This document shows positions 1-7,170 of a DNA stretch of 21,758 nt, piece by piece. Made by a program: the position numbers and the translations under genes. The notes below the pieces were generated by a model. It was not told where the DNA came from. It did no database searches and saw only the letters and a program-made list of their open reading frames with translations. The DNA is from Verrucomicrobiaceae bacterium (lineage in GTDB: Bacteria; Verrucomicrobiota; Verrucomicrobiae; Verrucomicrobiales; Akkermansiaceae): contig CANBTO010000021.1 in NCBI GenBank assembly GCA_947372405.1, positions 1-21,758 on the forward strand. The letters run 5' to 3'. Every line of letters starts with the position of its first letter. Position 1 is the first letter of the stretch.

Positions 1-117
1 AGCAACACTCGCCGCCAGCAAGCCAAGGCATATCAGCCAGCTTGTCGCTTCCAACGACCACCGCGTCACTTGTTTCACTCGTTCAAACCGGATCGGAATC
101 ACAATATTTTCTTTCAT
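1..117 (-). CDS. N-terminus of a truncated membrane protein (runs off the window)
   Basis: Reading the minus strand from an ATG at 117 gives 39 uninterrupted codons that run off the left edge. The peptide starts MKENIVIPIRFERVKQVTRW and continues into a hydrophobic stretch (WLICLGLLAASVA), so it looks like a short cytoplasmic, basic N-terminus followed by the first transmembrane helix. Only the start is present, so the family cannot be named. No convincing ribosome binding site lies upstream, which fits the other genes here. It is divergent from the NADH dehydrogenase-like gene starting at 323, so 118-322 should hold promoters for both. The alternative is a chance open frame, but the length to the edge, codon use and N-terminal pattern favour a real gene. 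Confidence 0.6.
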   Translation of the reverse strand, partial: MKENIVIPIRFERVKQVTRWSLEATSWLICLGLLAASVA

Positions 118-188
118 AGCGGGCAGATCTTCACGCGACAAAACGCCGATATGATGAAGTGCCGGTGAATCCTCGATGAAATCAACCG

Positions 189-206
189 GCGTTGGTGAAC
201 CGACGC
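189..206. promoter_or_regulatory. Short hairpin in the divergent intergenic region
   Basis: GCGTTGG (189-195) and CCGACGC (200-206) can pair as a 7-bp stem with one T/G wobble around the loop TGAA. It lies between the minus-strand start at 117 and the plus-strand start at 323. It could be an operator or a leader structure. There is no T-tract, so a terminator is unlikely. Function is inferred from symmetry and position only. Confidence 0.25.
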
Positions 207-265
207 TGATGGAAGGCAGCAAACACACTCACCGGTTCTTCCGCTTCCCTGTTGATGGCAAGACG

Positions 266-279
266 CCTGATACGTCAGG
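266..279. promoter_or_regulatory. Dyad-symmetric site upstream of the NADH dehydrogenase-like gene
   Basis: The 14-nt sequence CCTGATACGTCAGG is a dyad with 5-nt arms (CCTGA/TCAGG) around TACG. It lies about 45 nt before the ATG at 323, a position suitable for a repressor or activator site acting on that gene. No regulator gene is nearby and the site was found only by symmetry, so the assignment is tentative. Confidence 0.25.
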
Positions 280-322
280 TTCGGCGCTTTGATTTTCTCA
301 AAAGATCGACGACGATCAGCGC

Positions 323-1630
323 ATGGATCACAGAAACGACCGGGTGAGCCGCGTATTGATCATCGGCGGTGGCTTCGCGGGCCTCGAATGCGCGCGCACC
401 TTGGCAGGAGACTCCCGCTTCGAGGTGACGCTTGTGGATCGCACCAACCACCACCTGTTCCAGCCGTTGCTCTATCAGGTTGCCACCGCCTCGCTGGCCG
501 CACCGGACATTGCCCGGTCGATCCGCCAGATCCTGGCCGATGCACCGAACGTCACCGTGTTGATGGACGAAATCACCGGAATCGATCCTGTGGCCAGGCA
601 TGGCACGGGAATTTCCGGAGTTCGCTACGAATTCGATTACCTGCTGCTCGCCGCCGGTGCGCGAACCTCGTTTTTCGGCCATCCGCAGTGGGAATCGCTG
701 ACGCTTGGACTCAAAACCCTGGCCGATGCCCAAGCCATCCGCCGCACGGTGCTCTCGAATCTCGAACAAGCCGAACTCATCTCTAACGAGGTCGAACGAG
801 CCCGCCTGATGACCGTCGCGATCGTCGGTGGCGGGCCGACAGGGGTCGAGCTAGCCGGCGCCTTCGCCGACCTCGTTCATCGTTCGTTGCGGACGAACTT
901 CCGGCGGATCGATACATCAAAACTCCGCGTGGTGTTGATCGAGGGTTCCGAACGGGTGCTGGAAGCCTTCGATGAGGATCAGAGCGAGTATGCCAGGCAG
1001 CGATTGAAGACACTCGGAGTCGAGGTGTGGACCGGCATGCGGGTTGAGGAAGTGCGAAGCGGTGAGGTGCATTTTACCGACGGCACGATGTTGGAGTCCC
1101 GCGCCATCATCTGGGCGGCGGGAATCGAGGCCCAGCCATTGACCGCGCTGCTCGGGGTGCCGCTGGCGGATCGCGCCGGGCGGGTGACGCCACAACCTGA
1201 CCTCTCCTTGCCCGGGCTGCCGGACATTTTTGTCGCGGGAGACCTGGTGCGGATGAAGGACCGCGATGACCAGCAGGTGCCCGGCGTCGCACCTGCCGCG
1301 ACGCAGATGGGCCACCACGTTGCAAAGCTGTTGAAGGAGGAGAGGCGGCTCGAAACCACCCGCCACGCGGATCGCAAACACGGTCTCCGACCGGGTTTCC
1401 GTTACCTCGACAAAGGGATCATGGCGGTCATCGGCAAAAACCACGCGGTGGTGAAGGCGGGCGGAATGAGGCTGCAGGGCCTGCTCGCCTGGTTCGCATG
1501 GCTGTTCATCCACATTCTTTTTCTGATAGGCTTTCGCAACCGCCTCTCAGTGCTGCTGGGCTGGGCCTTCGCTTACCTGATAGACAACCCCGAGGCACGG
1601 ATCATCGTGAATCCTCCGGCAAAGCGCTAG
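323..1630 (+). CDS. NAD(P)/FAD-dependent oxidoreductase, type-II NADH dehydrogenase-like
   Basis: This 435-aa protein matches the NDH-2 family of single-subunit, membrane-attached flavoproteins that pass electrons from NADH to quinone without pumping protons. The N-terminal FAD-binding Rossmann motif GGGFAGLE is at residues 15-22 and the NAD(P)H-binding motif GGGPTGVEL at about 169-177. A later IFVAGDLVR segment is the usual third FAD contact. The C-terminus is strongly hydrophobic (LLAWFAWLFIHILFLIGF and further), which is the membrane anchor typical of the family. Length is normal. The ATG at 323 leaves a short lead before the first dinucleotide motif and is the natural start. No other respiratory gene is adjacent, so it may be transcribed alone. 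NDH-2 versus a related ferredoxin or sulfide:quinone reductase-like enzyme cannot be fully separated, but the anchor and motif spacing favour NDH-2. Confidence 0.9.
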   Translation: MDHRNDRVSRVLIIGGGFAGLECARTLAGDSRFEVTLVDRTNHHLFQPLLYQVATASLAAPDIARSIRQILADAPNVTVLMDEITGIDPVARHGTGISGVRYEFDYLLLAAGARTSFFGHPQWESLTLGLKTLADAQAIRRTVLSNLEQAELISNEVERARLMTVAIVGGGPTGVELAGAFADLVHRSLRTNFRRIDTSKLRVVLIEGSERVLEAFDEDQSEYARQRLKTLGVEVWTGMRVEEVRSGEVHFTDGTMLESRAIIWAAGIEAQPLTALLGVPLADRAGRVTPQPDLSLPGLPDIFVAGDLVRMKDRDDQQVPGVAPAATQMGHHVAKLLKEERRLETTRHADRKHGLRPGFRYLDKGIMAVIGKNHAVVKAGGMRLQGLLAWFAWLFIHILFLIGFRNRLSVLLGWAFAYLIDNPEARIIVNPPAKR

Positions 1631-1632
1631 AG

Positions 1633-1740
1633 GCACAACCCCGATACGCAAGCCCACGCGGGCGAGGCGGTCGAAGTCGATTGCGGGTAGCCCGTCCGCC
1701 TTCCACACACGAGCGATGTGGGGTGAAGTCCCCATTGTGC
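1633..1740. repeat. Compact structured intergenic element with short terminal inverted repeats
   Basis: The interval starts with GCACAA (1633-1638) and ends with its reverse complement TTGTGC (1735-1740). Inside are three local dyads: GCCCACGCGGGC (1652-1663), CGGGTAGCCCG (1684-1694) and TGGGG...CCCCA (1719-1734). It begins two bases after the stop codon at 1630. No clear target-site duplication is visible. It may be a REP- or MITE-like repeat, or a set of transcription-termination hairpins for the upstream gene. The last hairpin is followed by an AT-rich stretch but not a T-tract. No second copy was noticed in this window. Confidence 0.35.
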
Positions 1741-1770
1741 TAAATTGCTGCCACCCCTAATGTTCACTTT

Positions 1771-1860
1771 ATGGCAACTGGAACATTACTGATCATTGTG
1801 GTTCTGGTATTATTCCTGGGCGGCGGCGGTGGATTCTTCTTCAGCCAACGCAGACGCTGA
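1771..1860 (+). CDS. 29-residue membrane mini-protein (glycine-rich, Arg tail)
   Basis: An ATG at 1771 opens a 29-codon frame ending with TGA at 1860. The peptide begins MATGTLLIIVVLVLFL, continues with five glycines and three phenylalanines, and ends SQRRR. This is one transmembrane helix followed by a positively charged cytoplasmic tail. The pattern resembles tiny hydrophobic bacterial proteins of the DUF3309 type and similar GGGG-plus-Arg peptides, though that link is from memory. It is 48 bp upstream of another small membrane protein gene on the same strand. No Shine-Dalgarno sequence is visible. The regular hydrophobic pattern and Arg-rich end make a real gene more likely than chance, but at this size caution is needed. 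Confidence 0.55.
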   Translation: MATGTLLIIVVLVLFLGGGGGFFFSQRRR

Positions 1861-1908
1861 GCGCCTTCTGGACCATCCCTCCATCCAACAAACCTCAACC
1901 CTTTCCGC

Positions 1909-2115
1909 ATGAGATTTTTCACCATCATCTTCGGCTTTTTGATTCTGATCGGTGGCCTCGCATGGGGCGCGATCGAATTTGGAGCATCTCAACTGTGGGT
2001 GACAATCGGATCGATGATCCTGCTGGGAATCGGGATCATCGTCGGCGCAAGCGGCACCCGGGTTCATCGGGCATCCGGGGACGTCACTGTGATGCGGGCC
2101 GATGATGAAATTTGA
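1909..2115 (+). CDS. Small two-helix membrane protein
   Basis: This 68-aa protein has two hydrophobic helices, about residues 4-24 (FTIIFGFLILIGGLAWGAI) and 30-48 (WVTIGSMILLGIGIIVGA), then a polar tail ending in DDEI. I do not recognise a named family. Its stop codon overlaps the start of the BrkB-family gene by 4 nt, so the two are almost certainly translated from one message, and it may be an accessory membrane protein in the same envelope-related operon. The sequence before the ATG is pyrimidine-rich with no Shine-Dalgarno motif. Confidence 0.65.
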   Translation: MRFFTIIFGFLILIGGLAWGAIEFGASQLWVTIGSMILLGIGIIVGASGTRVHRASGDVTVMRADDEI

Positions 2116-3131
2116 AGGCGATGCGGGATGACAGGTCTTCCCTGATTGAGCGCGTCGATGTGCTGCGGATGCATCCGCGCGATCTGATTCAACTGCTGAA
2201 AACCGCCGCTTCCGATTGGGTGGACGACGGCGCGATGCGGCTCAGTTCCTCGCTCGCCTACTACGCGATCTTCTCGCTTGCGCCACTGCTCGTGATCGTG
2301 ATCGCGATGGCCGGCCTGGTTTTTGGAGAGGATGCGGCACGCGGGGAACTCTCGCAACAAATCGCCACCCTCGCGGGCAAGGGTGCAGGTGAGGCCATTC
2401 AGTCGGCGGTGCAATCCAACGCCGCGCATCCATCCACGGGCGTGCTGGCCACTTTCATCAGCACGGCGCTATTGCTCTTCGGCTCCTCCACGGTCTTCGC
2501 CGAGCTGAAAGACGCGCTGAACACCATCTGGGGCGTAGTGGTCAAACCGGGACGCCCGTTTTTCACGATGGTGCATGACCGCTTCCTCTCGTTTTTGATC
2601 GTGCTGGCCATAGGCTTTCTCCTGCTCGTTTCGCTGGTAATCAGTGTTATTCTAACCGCGTGTGGCAGCTACATGAGCGGTCGGTTGCGGTCTCCGCCTG
2701 CGGTCTGGCAGGCGTGGGACTTTGTCATTTCGTTCGCGGTCATCAGCGGGCTCTTTGCGATGATCTTCAAACTGCTGCCCAATGTGCGTCTCCGCTGGCG
2801 AGACGTCCGGATGGGAGCGGTGACCTCCTCCCTGCTTTTCACGCTCGGCAAGTTCATCATCGGCTACTACCTCGCGACCAGCAGCGTGGCCTCCAGCTTC
2901 GGCGCGGCCGGATCCGTTGTGATCGTGCTGGCTTGGATTTACTACTCCGCCTGCATCCTGTTCTTCGGCGCGGAGATGACAAAAGGTTACGCCCGTGGAT
3001 TCGGATTCGGCATCGTACCTAACAGCCGCGCGGTGCTCATCGATGACTTGCTCCGGGCGAGACTGGGAGTGACCACCGCCACCATCGTGGAGGCATCGAC
3101 CCCGCCCGACGTGCCTGCGCCCGGGAAGTGA
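2112..3131 (+). CDS. YihY/BrkB-family inner-membrane protein
   Basis: This 339-aa integral membrane protein belongs to the YihY/virulence factor BrkB family (once mis-assigned as RNase BN), whose biochemical role is not settled. Family signatures are the early SSLAYYAIFSLAPLLVIV segment around residues 44-61, the central region beginning FAELKDALNTIWGV, and the later LAWIYYSACILFFGAEMTK motif before the C-terminal tail. About six transmembrane helices are apparent. The first possible start is a TTG at 2112, overlapping the upstream stop by 4 nt; an ATG three codons later (2121) is the alternative. The 4-nt overlaps with the genes on both sides point to translational coupling within one operon. 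Length is normal. Confidence 0.88.
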   Translation: MKAMRDDRSSLIERVDVLRMHPRDLIQLLKTAASDWVDDGAMRLSSSLAYYAIFSLAPLLVIVIAMAGLVFGEDAARGELSQQIATLAGKGAGEAIQSAVQSNAAHPSTGVLATFISTALLLFGSSTVFAELKDALNTIWGVVVKPGRPFFTMVHDRFLSFLIVLAIGFLLLVSLVISVILTACGSYMSGRLRSPPAVWQAWDFVISFAVISGLFAMIFKLLPNVRLRWRDVRMGAVTSSLLFTLGKFIIGYYLATSSVASSFGAAGSVVIVLAWIYYSACILFFGAEMTKGYARGFGFGIVPNSRAVLIDDLLRARLGVTTATIVEASTPPDVPAPGK

Positions 3132-3727
3132 CTGCGGCGCTCACGCGGAACACTCCCATATACTTTGTTGAAGTTCCATGCAGTCAGCCATCGACAGCTC
3201 CAGCGAAACGATGCATCCCTCCCGGTGTGCACCTGCCCGACCTCGAACGACTCCTGCAACCCGCCATCGGCTACCTCGAGTTGGGCATGATGGAGGAGGC
3301 AAACGAGGTGATCGATGCGCTGCCACCTGAAGCACAGTCAGAGAAGATCGTCCTTGAACTGACGGTGCACATCCACGGTGCGACATCCTCATGGGAGCGC
3401 ATGCGGGAGGCTGCGGTGGTTCTCACGAACCAATGGCCGGAAGATAGCCAGCACTGGATCTCGCTTGCCTATGCCACCCGGCGCTGTCGTTCCATCAGGG
3501 AGGCTGAGGAGATTCTCCTGGAAGCGATAAAACTTCATTCCAAGGAACCGATGATCCACTTCAACCTGGCCTGTTACGCGGCACAAACCGGCGAACTCAA
3601 TGCCGCCAGACAATGGTTGGCTCTTGCTGAAATACTGGACTCGAGCGCCAGAAGCATGGCATTGCGAGACCCGGACTTGGAACCGTTGTGGGCGGACTTG
3701 AATCAAACGCCAAACCCTTCACCCTGA
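3128..3727 (+). CDS. TPR (tetratricopeptide) repeat protein
   Basis: This 199-aa soluble protein has helix-turn-helix repeats of the TPR type: AIGYLELGMMEEANEVIDAL, then the WISLAYATRRCRSIREAEEI region and the MIHFNLACYAAQTGELNAAR region. It ends with the conserved-looking DPDLEPLW. TPR proteins act as scaffolds for protein contacts and no catalytic motif is present. The GTG at 3128 overlaps the BrkB-family stop (GTGA), which supports coupling. The first 30 or so residues do not look TPR-like, however, and an in-frame GTG at 3227 just before the LPDLERLLQPA helix is an alternative start. I recall similar short TPR proteins from Verrucomicrobia, but the partner is unknown. Confidence 0.75.
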   Translation: MTAALTRNTPIYFVEVPCSQPSTAPAKRCIPPGVHLPDLERLLQPAIGYLELGMMEEANEVIDALPPEAQSEKIVLELTVHIHGATSSWERMREAAVVLTNQWPEDSQHWISLAYATRRCRSIREAEEILLEAIKLHSKEPMIHFNLACYAAQTGELNAARQWLALAEILDSSARSMALRDPDLEPLWADLNQTPNPSP

Positions 3728-3842
3728 CAGACTGAAAAATCGCTTTCTTTGGCCAAGGACGCAGCATTGGCGGATCCATTTCTCAAATCGGCGTTAGCAC
3801 TAAGGATTTCAGGTCTGGGCAGTCCATGATGGCATCCAAGCG

Positions 3843-3948
3843 AAGCGCAAGCCGATGCCAAATGGCGAGTAATGCCCGAAAAACCATTACCGGGAGCAAT
3901 TCCGGTTTCGAGTTGTCGTTGATAGCCGGATGCGATCGACTTGCGCTT
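3843..3948. repeat. Inverted repeat flanking a spacer in the gap before the MaoC gene
   Basis: AAGCGCAAG at 3843-3851 is exactly complementary to CTTGCGCTT at 3940-3948. The match continues inward with one mismatch to about 14 nt per arm (AAGCGCAAGCCGAT against AAGCGCAAGTCGAT). The roughly 80-nt spacer also contains a small dyad, ACCGG...CCGGT. The structure sits in a 255-bp non-coding gap. It could be a small non-autonomous repeat or an RNA-level structure. No flanking duplication or second copy was seen. Confidence 0.3.
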
Positions 3949-3982
3949 GCCTCCGCTCGATCATAACGTGTGATTCAAGACC

Positions 3983-4384
3983 ATGAAATTCTCAGAACTA
4001 GCCCTTGGCCAGACCGCCAGCCAGACCATTCACATCACTCAGGAAATGGTCGCCAGCTTCGCTGACGCCACAGGAGATCACAACCCGCTGCACACAGACC
4101 CGGCCTATGCCGAGCCACGCTTTGGCGGCATCATCGCACACGGCGTTTTGCTGGTGGGCTTTTTTTCGGCATTGCTGGCGTCGCAGTTGCCCGGACCGGG
4201 ATCGGTGGCACGTTCGCTGAACGTGCGCTTCAAGGCACCGGCGCGCCCGGGGGACGATGTCCGCATCGAGGTCAAGATCGTCGAACTGGTGCCGCGAATC
4301 CGCAAGGTCGTGATGGAAGGCCGCGCCTTTGTTGGTGACCGGGTCCTGCTACAGATCACGGCGGAAACGCTGTTGGAGAATTAG
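3983..4384 (+). CDS. MaoC-family (R)-specific enoyl-CoA hydratase-like protein
   Basis: This 133-aa single hot-dog domain protein belongs to the MaoC/PhaJ family, which hydrates trans-2-enoyl-CoA to (R)-3-hydroxyacyl-CoA and can link beta-oxidation to hydroxyalkanoate or lipid synthesis. The hydratase signature runs from FADATGDHNPLH at residues 26-37, with Asp32 and His37 as the expected catalytic pair. It is followed by GGIIAHGVLL, which lines the active-site helix. Length is typical for the short, single-domain forms. The ATG at 3983 directly precedes the conserved N-terminal strand. The gene stands alone, with no PHA synthase or beta-oxidation gene beside it, so its physiological role is open. 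Confidence 0.88.
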   Translation: MKFSELALGQTASQTIHITQEMVASFADATGDHNPLHTDPAYAEPRFGGIIAHGVLLVGFFSALLASQLPGPGSVARSLNVRFKAPARPGDDVRIEVKIVELVPRIRKVVMEGRAFVGDRVLLQITAETLLEN

Positions 4385-4832
4385 TCGGCGCTGCTGTCCA
4401 ACGGCATGGGATGGGGTTGAAACGCAATGTGAGGCGGATATCGCTGTTTGCGGTTTGCAGCAATCTGCATGGAAAGAGTCAATCCTTCCTCACGCTCAAC
4501 TACTTGTCCCTGTCCATGGCGGCAAAGAAGGTATGGGAGATCATCCCGATGGCGACGGCATCGATAACGGCGTGAAGAACTTCTTCGGCACCAACCCCGG
4601 AGCATCCTCGAAGGGATTGGTCTTGTCTCGAACCCAGAGGAGGCGCGTTCGACTGGTCGCTCTTCGACACACCCGCCCAGCGCTGGCTCGCCAAAGCCAA
4701 AAAACCGCCATCCGTGTGACCTGCTCCGAAAGCTGGTTGCGTTACGCCACGCCACAGTGGGTCCAGCAAGCCGGTGCCAGGGGTGTCGAATTCGGCGGAG
4801 TCCCGCGGCCCGACGGTTTCATGTGATCATCC
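4385..4832 (+). pseudogene. Gap holding decayed coding remnants
   Basis: No intact gene is supported here. Translating the plus strand shows coding-like pieces in different frames. One frame contains HPDGDGIDNGVKNFFGTNPG around 4541-4600; it resembles a calcium-binding-like, C-terminal segment (DGDGxxNxxExFFGTNPG) that I associate with large secreted Verrucomicrobia proteins. A second frame reads GGAFDWSLFDTPAQRWLAKA from 4639 and stops at 4719. The first frame also carries CSESWLRYATPQWVQQAGAR and ends at 4826. The frame switching and lack of a start suggest one or more broken genes. A chance explanation is possible for the shorter pieces, less so for the FFGTNPG piece. Confidence 0.35.
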
Positions 4833-5522
4833 TCATGCCGCCGCGCCGAACAAAGCACCTACTCCTGCCGTAAGCGCCATGGCAAGAGCCCCCCAGAAGG
4901 TGACCCGTGCGACAGACCTCCATATGGGTGAGCCACCGGCACGTGCCGCAAGAGCCCCTAACAGCGCAAGGAATACCAGCGAACCGCATGACACCGTCCA
5001 GACAAGAGCTGGCGGTGGCACCGCAATGACCAGCAACAGCGGCAACGCGGCTCCAACCGCAAACGTGCCTGCCGAGGCGAACGCCGCCTGCACCGGGCGG
5101 GCGCTCAACGTATCGGAAATCCCGAGTTCATCGCGGGCATGGGCACCCAGCGCATCCCTGGCCATCAACTGGCTCGCAACCTCGCTGGCCAGTTCCTCGT
5201 CAAGCCCCCTTGCCACATAGATGGCTGCCAGTTCGGCGTGCTCGTGTTCGGGGTCTGCGGACAACTCGCGGCGTTCCCGTTCAATGTCCGCATTTTCAGT
5301 GTCCGATTGGGAACTAACAGAAACATATTCTCCAGCAGCCATTGACATCGCTCCTGCCACCAGACCGGCGATCCCGGCCACCAGAACGTTACCGCGACTG
5401 GATTCCGCAGCGGCCACCCCGACAATCAGGCTGGCGGTGGAAACAATTCCATCATTGGCACCCAGGACCGCGGCCCGGAGCCATCCCACACGGTGGGAGC
5501 GATGATCTTCGGTGTGTTTCAT
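4833..5522 (-). CDS. VIT1/CCC1-family metal (iron/manganese) transporter
   Basis: The 229-aa protein matches the VIT family of small membrane transporters that move Fe2+ or Mn2+ out of the cytoplasm. The N-terminal signature RVGWLRAAVLGANDGIVSTA opens the first helix, and the conserved second-helix region AGLVAGAMSMAAGEYVSVSS follows. A glutamate-rich cytoplasmic segment (ERERRELSADPEHEHAELAA and the following helix) corresponds to the metal-binding loop, and three more hydrophobic helices fill the C-terminal half. I chose the ATG at 5522 because MKHTEDHRSHRVGW matches the usual beginning and gives the usual length; a GGAA lies 8 nt upstream. A start 12 codons further out (5558) is possible. 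No ferritin-like domain is fused. It is divergent from the MFS gene at 5860. Confidence 0.85.
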   Translation of the reverse strand: MKHTEDHRSHRVGWLRAAVLGANDGIVSTASLIVGVAAAESSRGNVLVAGIAGLVAGAMSMAAGEYVSVSSQSDTENADIERERRELSADPEHEHAELAAIYVARGLDEELASEVASQLMARDALGAHARDELGISDTLSARPVQAAFASAGTFAVGAALPLLLVIAVPPPALVWTVSCGSLVFLALLGALAARAGGSPIWRSVARVTFWGALAMALTAGVGALFGAAA

Positions 5523-5859
5523 ACATTTCCAACGAGAAGGGTCACTCATGGATACCAATCCGATCCATCATTTCTTCCACCATATCTGACACTGCCACTT
5601 CTGCGACTTTCACACCCAGGCGCCGGACCGTTTCCAAAAGAGAGGATCGGAATGGTCGAGACCCTGGGAGGCGGGTCCACGGCGTGACGGGGAAGGCATT
5701 GCCATCCCTACACAGAACGGCGGGGTTTGGGCCATCTGGAACCGCAAGTTTCCAACCCGGCCACTGGCGAAAGAAATTCTTGAAGCTGCATGGAGCATGG
5801 AATCTGCCACACACGCAGGCTTTCCAGAACGGCGGGCGCCGTGCTAGGCTCGCCGGAGC
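5523..5859. other. Divergent intergenic region, no firm gene
   Basis: This 337-bp stretch separates the minus-strand VIT gene from the plus-strand MFS gene and should carry both promoters, though no convincing -35/-10 pair was picked out. Two weak coding-like stretches are present. On the minus strand, a frame ending at 5542 reads ETVRRLGVKVAEVAVSDMVE near its end but has no plausible start. On the plus strand, 5590-5847 is an 85-codon open frame without an early start codon (containing IAIPTQNGGVWAIWNRKFPT). Either could be a gene remnant or chance. Neither is called. Confidence 0.3.
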
Positions 5860-7140
5860 ATGCATACCAGCCCAGTGATTGTTTCCCCGGCACCTCAGGA
5901 CACCAGCGTGAAATCCGCGGGTTACCGCAACCTGGCCCTGATCATGGGGCTCGGCATGTTTGCGAGCACCATCTCCCAGACCGCAGTGCTGGGACTCTAT
6001 CCGTTCCGGTTCCTGCTCAAGGATCAACTGCACGAAGGGCCATTCAGGGTCGCGTTGTTCATGCAGATCGCGGCCATGCCGTGGAATCTCAAGATCATCG
6101 CCGGCATCATCTGCGATGGCCTGCCTATCTTCGGCAGCCGGCGGCGCTACTACCTGCTCCTCAGCACACTGCTCAGCGGCCTGCTATGGCTGGCGGTGGC
6201 CCTGGTCCCGCCCGCGTTCACACCGCTGGTGGTGATGGCCACCCTCATGAACATCGCGCTCGTTTTCGTCAGCACGGTTTCGGGAGGCCTCCTGGTCGAG
6301 GGCGGACAAACCTTCAGCGCGACCGGACGCCTGAGCGCCGTGCGGGTGGTCGCCATGAACATCGCCAGCATCGGGATCCCGCTCGGTGCCTTCATCGCGA
6401 CGAAATCATTGGCCATCACCGCGCTTGCCGCCGCATTGCCGCTCTTCGTGGTGTGCGGCCTGACGTTCCGTCATTATCGCGAGACCAAGGTGGTGCGCGC
6501 GGATCCGCGGGTCTGGACCGGGATCCGGGAACAACTCAAGGTCGCCGTGCGATCAAGGGCGCTGTGGGCGACGGCCGGCCTGCTGTTTCTGGTGCAGTTC
6601 GCTCCCGGGTTCTCCACGCCGCTGATGTTCTATCAGACCGACGACCTTCATTTCACGGACCAGACCATCGGCGTCCTCACCCTGGTTGACGCCATCGCGG
6701 GAATCGGCGGCGCGTTTTTCTACAGCTATTTCTGCAAACGCTATTCGCTCCGACCGCTGCTCTACGGCAGCATCCTGTTCACGGGCCTGATTTCCCTGCT
6801 CTATCTCGGATACAACGATTTCAGATCCGCGCTGCTGATCGAAGCGGCTTACTACTTCGCATACGCGCTGGTTCAGATGCCGCTGTATGACCTCGCGGCA
6901 CGCGCCACGCCCAAAGGCAGCGAAGCCCTGGGATATTCGATCATCATCAGCGTCTGGAACTGGGGGCTGTTGTGTTCGGACCTGATCGGCTCCGCTCTCT
7001 ACGAGAACAAACATTTCAGCTTCAAACAACTCGTCTGGCTCAATGCCGCCACCACCCTGCTCGTCCTGGTCGCCGTGCCGTTCCTGCCCAAACTCCTCGT
7101 GGACCGCCGGGAGGAGGATGGCCATCCCGCTGAGTCATAG
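5860..7140 (+). CDS. MFS transporter with BT1-like signature
   Basis: This 426-aa, roughly 12-helix membrane protein has the major facilitator fold. The segment PWNLKIIAGIICDGLPIFGS followed by RRRYYLLL (residues 74-101) closely resembles the loop 2-3 signature of the BT1 (folate-biopterin transporter) branch, which normally reads PWxxKPLxGxxSDxxPxxGxRRRxYL. The repeated symmetry is seen in the C-terminal half (FTDQTIGVLTLVDAIAGIGG, then FCKRYSLRPLL). The ATG at 5860 precedes a 20-residue polar lead and then helix 1. Bacterial and cyanobacterial BT1 relatives can move folates or pterins, but the substrate here is not determined; proximity to the downstream sugar genes could also suggest a carbohydrate. 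Confidence 0.82.
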   Translation: MHTSPVIVSPAPQDTSVKSAGYRNLALIMGLGMFASTISQTAVLGLYPFRFLLKDQLHEGPFRVALFMQIAAMPWNLKIIAGIICDGLPIFGSRRRYYLLLSTLLSGLLWLAVALVPPAFTPLVVMATLMNIALVFVSTVSGGLLVEGGQTFSATGRLSAVRVVAMNIASIGIPLGAFIATKSLAITALAAALPLFVVCGLTFRHYRETKVVRADPRVWTGIREQLKVAVRSRALWATAGLLFLVQFAPGFSTPLMFYQTDDLHFTDQTIGVLTLVDAIAGIGGAFFYSYFCKRYSLRPLLYGSILFTGLISLLYLGYNDFRSALLIEAAYYFAYALVQMPLYDLAARATPKGSEALGYSIIISVWNWGLLCSDLIGSALYENKHFSFKQLVWLNAATTLLVLVAVPFLPKLLVDRREEDGHPAES

Positions 7141-7170
7141 TTCCAAGCAAGAAACCTAACCCCGTCTTCC

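Noticed and set aside
1547..1735. 62-residue minus-strand frame beginning MGTSPHIARVWKADG
   Set aside because: Looks partly protein-like, but it covers the structured repeat and then runs antisense into the end of the NADH dehydrogenase-like gene; better explained by the repeat.
4329..4826. 165-residue plus-strand frame overlapping the MaoC stop
   Set aside because: Its start lies inside the MaoC gene and its parts look like separate remnants; treated as a decayed region instead.
5542..6033. 163-residue minus-strand frame upstream of the VIT gene
   Set aside because: The N-terminal half is antisense to the MFS start and only the last 30 residues look protein-like; no family recognised.
5790..6689. 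299-residue plus-strand open frame
   Set aside because: It lies in another frame of the MFS gene, is rich in Arg, Gly and Pro with no domain, and the MFS frame has clear membrane helices.
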